Assembly (NCBI GenBank): GCA_028386065.3
Contig: JAKUCV010000920.1
Coordinates: 51,337-115,336, forward strand
Reading direction: 5' to 3'
Source: Turnera subulata
Taxonomy: Eukaryota > Streptophyta > Magnoliopsida > Malpighiales > Passifloraceae
DNA length: 64,000 bases
Below, piece by piece: positions 47,051 through 56,509 of the stretch; the stretch's first letter is position 1; each line of letters opens with the position of its first letter. The position numbers and the translations under genes are program-made. Below the pieces are notes generated by a model that did not search any database, was not told where the DNA came from, and was given only the letters and a program-made list of their open reading frames with translations.

Positions 47051-48607
47051 TCATAAACATGTTCTTTTGAAGAGCTTAACCTTCATGCCATGCTTCATGT
47101 GAAGGATAACGGAAGGACTTGGGGTGATAGTCTGGCCGGCCACAAGTTGAATATTGTAGTTATAGATGATGGACGCGGCTAGTATCTTCATCTGAAGGAA
47201 GGCTATATTCTTACCGAGACAAGTCCTGGGTCCTGCACTGAATGTTGAGAACTTGTAATAGGGCTCGTGTTTGATCCCTCCACTATCCGTCCATCTTTCG
47301 GGCTTGAATTCCAAGCAATCATGCCCCCATATGGACGTCATCCTTCCCAGTGAATATAAAGAGATATAGATCTTCATGTCAGGATTGACCCGGTGTCCAC
47401 TGGGAAGGATGTCGGGTTTCAAAGGAGACTTGTGATTGAAGGGAACTGGTGGGTACAGCCTCAGTGATTCGCAGAGTGCACCATGTAGATAAGGCAGCCT
47501 TTTCAACACTTCTACGTCAAACAACCTCCATTCCCGACCTCCTCCACTTTGATCTGCTTCAGGCTGAATGGTGGCTTTTAACTCTTCTCTAATCTTTTTC
47601 TCCACAAGGGGGTTTGTTGTAACAAGCCAGAAGAACCAAGAGAGAGCCGAGCCCGTGGTGTCTCTGCCAGCAGCCAATAAGGTGAATATGGTGTCCCGCA
47701 GAAACTTATCGTCTGATGATTTGCTGGATCCCATTATAGTAGCGTCTTCCATAATATACGATGATAAGAGGTCAATGCCCCGCCCATCATCCATTTCTTT
47801 CTTTTCCCTTCTTTTGGCCACTTCTTCCTTCTTAGCAGATATAATTTCACTTAGGATCCGATCAATTGTTTCCCGTGCTCTTTTGTGTTTCTTTTCCACT
47901 CCAATATCTAGTCGTCTCTGCAGCTTCCAAAGGCTTTGAGGCAGAATATGTCTAAAAAAGATTGCTTCCTCGGCATCGTCCACAGCCCTGGAAAAAGCCA
48001 CTTTGGGGAAACTTATGGATAGGCATCCTGGGTCGTGCCCGGTAAAAACCAAGCATGTTGCCTCAAAAGTGAATCTTTGCAATAAATCCTGCAAGTCCAC
48101 TACCAAGCCTTGTTTGGATACATGGTCAAGGATCGGAATCAGCCCTTTTTCTACCTTCTCAAGGCTGGCCTTGACTAGGAATTTGTAGAACAACAGATGG
48201 CTGATCAACTCTTGAGCAAGTTTACGTTGGCTCTTCCACATATCAGAGTCGGAATTGAAAATGCCGTCCCCCAAAATGTCGAAGAATTTTTTGAATTCAG
48301 GGCCCTTTTGGAAGTTGGAGAAATTCGAGCAGGTTATATAGTGAATGTTGGAGGGATCAGCTGTGATCAACCAGTCCATGTTACTGGACCACAGGCCTCT
48401 AAACCGGAAAGTGAAGTGGCTCTGCTCCAGAACTTGTGTGCACCAATCGTGAATGCGGTGTACCTTGGTGAGGAGTGCTGGAAGCATTCCCACGAGTGGC
48501 CAGTTCCTTGGAAGGCCGCCATGGTAGTTTCTGAAGCCACACAGAATGAGAATGAAACACCCAGTAACTACTAAAATGATCTCCAAATTGACTAATATTG
48601 AAGCCAT
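47051..48607 (-). CDS. Cytochrome P450, CYP96A-like, copy 2
   Basis: Intronless, 518 aa, ATG at 48607. N-terminal anchor (MASILVNLEIILVVTGCFIL), hinge LPRNWPLVGM, I-helix AAGRDTTGSALSWFFW, ExxR ESLRLYPP, FKPERW, and heme loop FSAGPRTCLG with Cys463 are all intact. It is closely related to the copy at 26884 across the whole length, with differences concentrated in the 240-310 linker, so the pair arose by gene duplication. Function as for copy 1: probably hydroxylation of long-chain fatty acyl or alkane substrates in the ER. Its TATA box is 68-76 bp upstream, and a Pack-MULE begins 53 bp beyond that box, so the upstream promoter has been replaced by transposon sequence. Confidence 0.93.
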   Translation of the reverse strand: MASILVNLEIILVVTGCFILILCGFRNYHGGLPRNWPLVGMLPALLTKVHRIHDWCTQVLEQSHFTFRFRGLWSSNMDWLITADPSNIHYITCSNFSNFQKGPEFKKFFDILGDGIFNSDSDMWKSQRKLAQELISHLLFYKFLVKASLEKVEKGLIPILDHVSKQGLVVDLQDLLQRFTFEATCLVFTGHDPGCLSISFPKVAFSRAVDDAEEAIFFRHILPQSLWKLQRRLDIGVEKKHKRARETIDRILSEIISAKKEEVAKRREKKEMDDGRGIDLLSSYIMEDATIMGSSKSSDDKFLRDTIFTLLAAGRDTTGSALSWFFWLVTTNPLVEKKIREELKATIQPEADQSGGGREWRLFDVEVLKRLPYLHGALCESLRLYPPVPFNHKSPLKPDILPSGHRVNPDMKIYISLYSLGRMTSIWGHDCLEFKPERWTDSGGIKHEPYYKFSTFSAGPRTCLGKNIAFLQMKILAASIIYNYNIQLVAGQTITPSPSVILHMKHGMKVKLFKRTCL

Positions 48608-48674
48608 TGGCGTGCGAGCTACTGCTTATTGGCTCCAGAATGCAATCTGTAGGACGTTTGATCTGGAGAAGAGA

Positions 48675-48683
48675 CTTTTATAG
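48675..48683 (-). promoter_or_regulatory. TATA box of CYP96A copy 2
   Basis: CTATAAAAG on the reverse strand, 68 bp upstream of the ATG, giving a leader of about 35-45 nt. Only 44 bp separate it from the target-site duplication of the Pack-MULE (48728-48736). Confidence 0.65.
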
Positions 48684-49442
48684 CCGTCATTTGTGCAAGG
48701 TCGGTGCAATTTTGGCACATTTTTTGCACAAATTGGGGGTTTTTGGTACGGATGGTACCCATATTTTAGTGTTTGAGACAGTCGTGTACCTAAAACTTTT
48801 CTCGAGACAATCATGTACCTGGACTTTTAACGGACAGATCAGTCATGGGTCTCGGGCTGGGCATGTGCTGACGTCGATGCTGCCCCAAAATTGAGCAGCT
48901 GCCCGTTGCTCAAACGACGCCGTATCACCGCAATACGACGTCGTTTTGTCGTCCACATGGCAAAACATGGGCCTTACTATTGTCCCAATCATTAACCCGG
49001 TTCTACCCGGTAGAGGTTCAACCCTACCCAAAAACCGTTTCATTTAAAAAAATATAAAAAATATAAAAAAGGAAAAAATAAAGTTTTAACATTATTACAT
49101 TTAAAACAAGAAAAAATAAAATATTTAAATGATTGGAGGAAAAAGAAACAAATCACATGAGAACTTTGGCCTATTTATGTGTTTGATAAATTTTTCTCTT
49201 ATTTTATTTTTTCAAAAAAGAAAAAAGGAAAGGAAAAAGTTTCAGCCATTGAATTGAAATGTGCCCTGAGCTTTTTTTTCTTATTGTCCCTTGAACCCTA
49301 AATTACCATGAACAAACCTAATAACATTTGTTTAAATTATTATTTAGGCACAAATCAAAAATTGCAATAGGAACGGGGAAAAAAATATTACATTTATTAA
49401 CAAAGTCAAACAAAAATACATTTGAGAAAAAAAAATTCCATC

Positions 49443-49874
49443 GAACTCGAAAGCCGGCTCTTCTGGGGCAGCAGCACCGCCACCATGTCAGCCGCCCTGT
49501 CCTCTGCCTCCTCCTCCTCATTCGCCAACATCATGCTCACCATCAACGAGAAGAAAACAAATCAGACCTTCCCGTACCCGAGCCCTCTGCAACCCCATGG
49601 TCAACTCAATCCCCTTCCCCTTCAACACCGGCGACAACACCGCCTCAACTCCCTGGCCCGCCGACGGCACCCTCATCTCCTCCTCCTGGCCCTTCTACGA
49701 CCGCCTCAACCCCCTCATCGGACCTAATTTCACCACCTCCTCTGCCGTCAAGAAGCCCTCAGCCTCTCCCTCTCCCCCCATCGATGTCCTGCTGCGGAGG
49801 ATTCCCGCCTTCAAGTACCCCCCACGGTAAAGGTGCCGGTGCTGCTGCCCCAGAAGAGGCTGGCTTTCGAGTTC
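49443..49874. repeat. Inner inverted repeat of the captured gene segment
   Basis: 49443-49479 is the inverse of 49837-49874 with two small differences. Both copies encode LLPQKR on opposite strands, so the same exon piece was acquired or duplicated twice in opposite orientation. A transcript crossing it could fold back. Confidence 0.75.
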
Positions 49875-50149
49875 AGTAGGAATTACTCCGCGATGGCTGC
49901 TGCCGCGGCAGCTGCGGACTCGGACAGTGAGGATGAGGAGGACGAGGAGGAGGAGGTGGTGGTTGGCGGTGCTGGTGTTGGTGCTGGGCCAAGGGCAGGG
50001 AGAGAGAGCTGCGAGGAAGAGGAGGAGGTGGTGGACGAGGGGATCAAGTGTTGGCGAGGGCGATAGAGCGGTTCGGGGAAGTGTATCAGAGGGTGGAGAC
50101 GAAGAAGCGGAGGCAGATGGTGGATTTGGAGAAGCAGAGAAAAAATAGA
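49597..50149 (+). pseudogene. Captured trihelix transcription factor (6b-interacting/ASIL-like) fragments
   Basis: Three adjoining frames resemble the part of a plant trihelix factor after its DNA-binding domain: SSWPFYDRLNPLIGP (near 49681), then FSRNYSAMAAAAAAADSDSE followed by an acidic run (near 49872), then AIERFGEVYQRVETKKRRQM (near 50060), the start of the C-terminal coiled coil. Frames shift twice and no trihelix domain is included, so no functional factor is made. Stops end it near 50149. GC content and codon choice resemble a host exon. The donor gene is not in this window. Confidence 0.65.
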
Positions 50150-50558
50150 AAAAAAAAAGAAAGTTGGTGAGGAAGAGGAAAAAGAGAAAGAAGAAGAAGA
50201 AAGAAAAAAAAAAAGAAGAAAGAAAGAAACAAAAAAAGGACGGGTAAACCATTAAAAAAATAATTTTTTCGGGTCGATTATTTTTTCGGTTGAACCTCTC
50301 AAATCAAGTAAGAACCGAACGAGACCCACACCTGCCGTGTGGATGCTAAACGACGTCGCATCGTGGTGAAACGACGTCGTTTTGAGTTATGGGCAGCAGC
50401 CTAATTTTGGGCAGCTTCCAGGTCAGCAGATACCCAGCCCGAGACCCATGACTGATCTGCCCGTTAAAAGTCCAGGTACATGATTGTCTCGAGAAAAGTT
50501 GTAGGTACATGATTGTCTCAAACCATAAAATATGGGTACCATCCGTACCAAAAACCCC

Positions 50559-51653
50559 ACAAATTGGCACAATGACTTAATTTTTTTCTCAGCAAGTCCA
50601 AGTTTTTTTTTCTTTTTTATTATTTTATTTATGTGCCATGTTTTTTTTTTCAGGATTGTTTTTTTTGGCAAGTCAATGTATTTGTTTTCTTTTTTGCTTT
50701 TTTTTTTTGCTGGCCTGGTAAAAAAGACCAATTGGCACCGATATTGTTTTTTTTAGCAACTTAAGGTAATTGCATTTTTCTGTTCCTTTTTCATTATTTT
50801 ATTTATTTCCCATGTTTTTCCAGGATTTTTTTTCGGCAACCCAAGATATTCCCGATTAGATAGTATTTTGCTATGACCATAAATAGGGTATAAGGACAAA
50901 CAATACCACATGTGGGTGCCTATCTATCACAAGATATGTTCACATAGGTGAAAAACAAAAAAGTTACATGAAAGTTCTAACGGAAAGAAGTTGGATTTAT
51001 CTTTAATTAAAAAAAAACAAAACAAAAAAATTCTTCACAAAATTAAACTAAAAAAGGAATAAAGAATGTTGCTATTAGATCTAACTAGTACAATACCCCG
51101 TGTGTCACACGGGAGTAAATAATAAAGCATTAATATTTATTAAGAGAGACAAATCAAATGAGGATGTATTAAACAACAATTTCATTCTCAAAAAGAAAAT
51201 TAATTTCATCTAATTAAGAAAGATTAAATGATTTTTTTCCACAGATAAAAAAATTAATTAGTTAAAAAAACATAGGATAGAAAAAAAGTGATTATGAAAA
51301 TATAACAATAATACTCACTTATATGAAAATATACAATCCAAAGGTAAATTATTTTAAGAGTTTGATTTGGAAAAAACTATATTAGTAAGGAAGAGACTAC
51401 ATGCATTCAGTAAAACTAATAAATCTTATTACTATATTAAAAAAAGATAATTTGAATTAAAAAAGAGAACTTCAATATCACTATTTTTAAAAAGAGAAAT
51501 AATTTAAAAGAGATTATTTTGAAGTGATATTTTGAATCAAAAAAATTAAAGAAGCCTCTAACAATCAAACATCTAACTAATATTGAGCCACATGTCATTT
51601 TCATATCTTTTTAAATTGCCATGTGTCACTACTTTAATCACTCTTGAACCATG

Positions 51654-51693
<40 letters not shown>

Positions 51694-52889
51694 ATAGATT
51701 TATTTTCAGATTTCATGTTAACACAAATTCTTAAATTTAAAAATTCTAAACATAGGCCATATTTATTTAAATGCTGCAATTTCAATAAAATTTGAGAAGA
51801 CTATGAGATAATTATTATATTAATTATTTTTGGTTCATCTATGAACTTATAAATTATAATTTGAAACTTTCACCTAATTTAAAATTTGTTTAATTAATCT
51901 TTTCAATTGTTATATAATTATTTTTTAAACTGACAAAATTTTACCACGTGCACAAAAACTAGTACGTAAAAAAAGGGTCAGCCCATTTATAATGAGTCCC
52001 ACAGCATGGGATGTACTAATAACATATCAATACATGTCCTTGATTGCTATAACGGGCCTGATATACCAAAATTAATTGATCTTGATCTTTGTACTCATCA
52101 TGAACATTAAATTTAGGGTTAATTTTTTTTAATCCCTTAACTTTATGGATTTCATCATTGTTGTCTTAATACTTTCTAATTCATTATTTATTCCCTGTAC
52201 TCATTAGAAATTGGGTATTAATGTCTTTTTTCCTTGGAATTGTTGGTCATTCATCGTTCAAAAATAGAAAAAAGTTCTTTCCAGTGTATTGCGATTCTTC
52301 AATTGAAATTAGAAAAAAACTGATTTTTTATATTCAAAAATTGTTCTAATTTCCTACAATTATTTATTGGTTATACATTAGTGAATATTTAATCATATTT
52401 ATTTCCAAATCTATAATTGTTAGATTTAAAAAGAATTAAGGTGTATTTTTTTTGAGAAAATAAAGGTGTATTAATCTTACAGTAGTTTTTAATATTTGAA
52501 ATAATTTTCTAGGAGAGAAATTAGAAAATTCATGTCTAAATTTGCTCCTAAAAAATTATTTTCCTAATAAAAAGGTCATTTTAGACATTGTGAAAAGAAT
52601 TCCCAGGTTTATTTATATGCTACTAAATTTTAAAATATTAATTTCATTTTTCTTTTGGTTCCTCATTGGGTATCTAAAACTTTATCTCACTAATCAGGAT
52701 TTGACCCGAGTCGCCACTTAACTATGGTAGGTGAATAAAATTTTCTACATATATACAAAGACCCAAACTCAGAAACACCCTACTTTTGTTTTGGGTAAAA
52801 AAAAAACACTTTATTTAAAATAAAACTAGTTGCCTCATCTATAGTTGTGTGAGTGAAATAAGTATACCAAATTAGCACACTTCATAGTT
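50559..52889. other. AT-rich gene-free region
   Basis: No coding region recognised. Poly-T/poly-A runs, a compound (TC)n(TA)n microsatellite at 51654-51692, and at 52690-52730 a reverse-strand TGGCGACTCGGGTCAAATCC that resembles the primer-binding-site neighbourhood of Tat/Ogre-like elements. Confidence 0.4.
51654..51692 (+). repeat. Compound (TC)n(TA)n microsatellite
   Basis: About 11 TC units pass directly into about 8 TA units. Confidence 0.95.
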
Positions 52890-53546
52890 AGGGCTGCAAA
52901 TGAGTCTAGCCGAATTGAGCTTTTGATGGCTCAGGCTCAGCTCGTGAAAATTTAATCAAGCTCAAGCTCGGCTCGTGTTCATCTTGAGCCTAGATATTAA
53001 GCTCAAGTTTGGCTCATTAAGATTTTGGTAGGCTCAAGTTCGGCTCGTTTAGTAAGTCTTATTGAGCTATAAACGAGCCAATATTTATAAGTCAAGGTCG
53101 TGGACAAAAATATTTTTTAATTAATAATTTAGGTAATCAACCATACTAACTATTATATTATATAAAATTAGAAGTATTTTATTAGTGAAATAATAAGATA
53201 AATAATTTTTAAAAGATGACAGATTTATTATATTCATAGATGTTTCATATTTTGATAATTATTACATCTTAATTAATAAATTTAAAGTTTTTGAACAAAG
53301 TAATAATCTTAGTTTGTTGGTTATGACCTAATTAAATTACTTTATCATCCAAGGTTAAATCTATTTGAATGTATTTTTTAAAAAACATAACTCATAAATC
53401 TCTCACAAGCTAGTTAATGAACCTAAATGACATGAGCTAACGAGTCAAGCTTCGAGTTTTTTACAGGCCAGCTCAGACTCGACTTGTTTCGTTAACGAGT
53501 TCGGCTCGAGCGAGCTATTATCGAGCTGAGCCTCGAGCCATTCGCG
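52890..53546. mobile_element. Decayed GAGC-rich MITE, copy 3
   Basis: Starts AGGGCTGCAAATGAGTCTAG, a diverged form of the AGGGGTGTAAACGAGCC end, and holds GAGC/GCTC words at both sides around an AT-rich core. The right terminus is eroded. A 23-bp direct repeat AACTATTGAGACCACCTGCA plus TAT lies at 53547-53569 and 53627-53649. Confidence 0.5.
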
Positions 53547-53569
53547 AACTATTGAGACCACCTGCATAT

Positions 53570-55271
53570 GAAAAATAAATAACAAAGGAAAAGAAAAAAA
53601 AGTATAAAAGATTGACTAGAGTCTCTAACTATTGAGACCACCTGCATATCCTAACTAGTAAAACCGAGTTCAAAATCCACGTAATCCTAAAAAGGATAGT
53701 GTTCTAAGGGCTATATGGATCTCAAAATCAATCAACAATTTTATTAAACCTTGTCTTGGTGATAACAAAACACCAGTCATTTTGAAGCATAAGCCTACCC
53801 ATACAGACTTATCCTTATCGAGAGCCTTGCCTTCAACTCCACCACATAGGGTCGGATCAAACTGCTCTTTTTCGGGGATTAAGGGCAACAACTACCAAAT
53901 TAAGCATTACTAAATGTTAGAATTGAGAGTAAAATTGAAAGTAATCTAGAAATTAGAGAGAAAACAAGTAAAGCTAATTAAGATCCATACTCTGAACTTG
54001 AACACCATTGGGTGGTGGGGGGAAGCGATCGATGTTGCAGAGCTTTAATGCATTAGTTGTTGTAAGTTGCAACCAGTATCAGATCAACCAACTTGGCCCA
54101 GTTATCAATCTCACTGTCTCTAAGTTTTTCTAAATCTGGTCCCATTGGCAGAGAAAGGTACAGGAAACCGCAAGAAAGATGATCGATTTTCAACTTATCC
54201 GGCCAATTTCAAAAAAGCTGGTCTGTTGATTAGGAGAGCAAGGTACATATAACCACTTTAATTAAATTAACAAAGAAGACTTCCACCTACCGACAATCAG
54301 GGTCGGATTCAGGGAGTTCAAATAAGGGCCATGGCTCCCTAATTACAAAATACTATTTGACTTTAGAATTTGTTTTTGACTTATCTGCCAATTTGCGTGA
54401 CGATGATCATCTTTGTCTATGGTGGGCACGAGCTATATAATTTATCACATGTTTTTTTTTTTTTAAATCACATGTTCGTCTCTCTCGTTTTTTTTTTCCC
54501 TTCACATCTACGTACATGTATCACATGTAATGATACTTGATCCTTCTTCATTCTTTTCTTTTCCTATTTTTACACTAGGTCGGCCTTGTCTGGCCAAAAA
54601 GAAAAAAAATAAAAACTAGGTCGGCCTTGCTTCCCTAGGCACTTCGACTTGTTATTTAATAATTTATTTAATATTATGTATATATTTTTAAAATTTGTCT
54701 CATACATAATTGAAACTAGTTCATTCTTCACCTCAAATTTCAACAAAAATTAAATTAAATTTAATTGAATTAAGTTAAAGCTTCCACTTCCATACAAAAT
54801 AAATTGAAACGAAATTCCACATCTTTTGTATTTATCTTTCGAAATGCATTCACATTAGGAACGAGATATTTTGAGTTCATTTACCTTTTGGTTTAAGCGA
54901 GATAGAAAGTAAGGTACTGCTCATTTGGTTTGAAATAAACGAAGCATCTCAACTTCCTGGTCTCGACACTACCATCAAATATTTTGACTCAAATTCTTGG
55001 TATTTCTCTTAACATTTGCATGGGATCCTCTTAATTATACCTTTTTTTTTTTTTCATGTTCGGCCCTTTCAATCTTCTCAAATAGTTCCCCTTCTTCATC
55101 ATCAATACACTTTCATCTTTCATGGAACTAAAAATAAAAATTGGATCAAATAAAAGTAAAAAAATACACAATTTTAAATATTAAACACAAAATTTAAGAA
55201 TTTTAAATATGATATTCTTCAAATTAATATTTTTTTATTTCACACCATTATTGAATAGAATTAAACATCAT
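53570..55271. other. Gene-free AT-rich region
   Basis: No gene or complete element. A word pair ACTAGGTCGGCCTTG occurs twice near 54575 and 54615. A 73-aa reverse frame at 53670-53891 has no family resemblance. Confidence 0.4.
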
Positions 55272-55366
55272 ATGTTAAATGATCGACACAACAACGTTAT
55301 TTAGTCTAAAGGAGAATATGTTTGTTATCTATTTTATCTAGTCAAGAGGGTTACTGGACTAGTAGT

Positions 55367-56102
55367 GAGTAAATAGTCTTTTATGTCCCTCCACTTTATC
55401 GATTTCACATTTATTGTCCCTCTTCGTTTTTTTTCACTCATGTCGTCCCTCAACTCTTGATTTACTAGGTCAGGTGGTCCTTTTTACCTGCTGCAACAGG
55501 TTAGTAGCTGTGGAGCTGACACGTGGCAGTGGGGCCCATGATCTGCATATTTTTTTTATTGTTTTTATCCTTTTTTATATTTTTCCAAAAATTTAAGCCT
55601 TAAAAATCTTTATTTAAATTAATTTTTTTTAGAAAATAAATATTAATTTCTAAATATGCATTGAGGAAAAAATTAAATATGATCATCATCTCTCCTAATC
55701 CCTCTATAATATTCTGGTTAACGAAATTGAACAAAATTAACTAAAATTAGAATAAAAAAAAAAACTAAAACAATGAGAGAGGCATATCTAATTCTAACCT
55801 ATAAATTAAAAAAAACAAATAGTGGAGGATACCAGTATATAATGAGAGAAATTAAGATTTATTTATTTTAAAGGATTTTAAAAATAAAATTTGATTAAAG
55901 AAAAAATAATTAAATAAATAAGTTGTGTGTGGGCCCCACTGCCACTTGTCAGCTCCATAGCTATTAACCTGCTGCAGCAGGTAAAAAGGACCACGTGACC
56001 CGGTAAATCAAGAGTTGAGGGACGACATGAGTGAAAAAAAAACGAAGAGGGACAATAAATGCGAAATTGATAAAGTGGAGGGACAGAAAAAACTATTTAC
56101 TC
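55367..56102. mobile_element. Mutator-like long-TIR element nested in the copia LTR
   Basis: TIRs of about 190 bp; ends GAGTAAATAGT and ACTATTTACTC are perfect inverses. Shared arm blocks include GTCAGCTCCA/TGGAGCTGAC and CCTGCTGCAACAGG-type words. A 10-bp TSD GA(C/T)TAGTAGT with one mismatch flanks it (55357-55366 and 56103-56112). Interior is AT-rich and non-coding. Confidence 0.8.
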
Positions 56103-56509
56103 GATTAGTAGTTCATGTTTATAGTCATTTATAAGCTTGTATTCTATACAAGGGTATTGCTTTTAGGTAGAAAGAATATCTTAAAATCATTCAAACATTG
56201 TGAGAGTTGTGTTCTCTCATCTCTAGTTTATTATTGTATTGTTGTCTATATCAGTTCAGTTTTGTCAGTACATGACTTGCCTATGCAAGTGAGTTCCGTT
56301 TAGTCTCGACACATTCTGCTTATGTAACGTGTTAGGTAGTGTGAGAAGGTTAGTACTTAGTGCCGCGCATTGTTTAACAATCTGGTAGCGGAGCCTTGTT
56401 CATGTTATGGTAGCAGAACATTAGTCATCATTCTGGTAGTAGACTGGGTCTTTCTTTGGGAAATCACATAGAGGTGTTTTGTGAGAATCTTTTGTTGATA
56501 TAATGACTG

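Larger units (their letters stand above)
48737..50558. mobile_element. Pack-MULE with captured trihelix gene fragments
   Basis: TIRs of about 230 bp start GGGTTTTTGGTACGGATGG (left) and end CCATCCGTACCAAAAACCCC (right). Both arms contain AGACAATCATGTACCT and AAACGACGTCG-type blocks. The 9-bp TSD ACAAATTGG is perfect (48728-48736 and 50559-50567). The interior (about 49440-50150) is GC-rich, unlike its AT-rich surroundings, and encodes host-gene pieces. No transposase. Element length is 1,822 bp. Confidence 0.85.

Noticed and set aside
49597..50149. Functional trihelix transcription factor gene
   Set aside because: No DNA-binding domain, two frame changes, and it sits between Mutator-type TIRs; it is a captured fragment.
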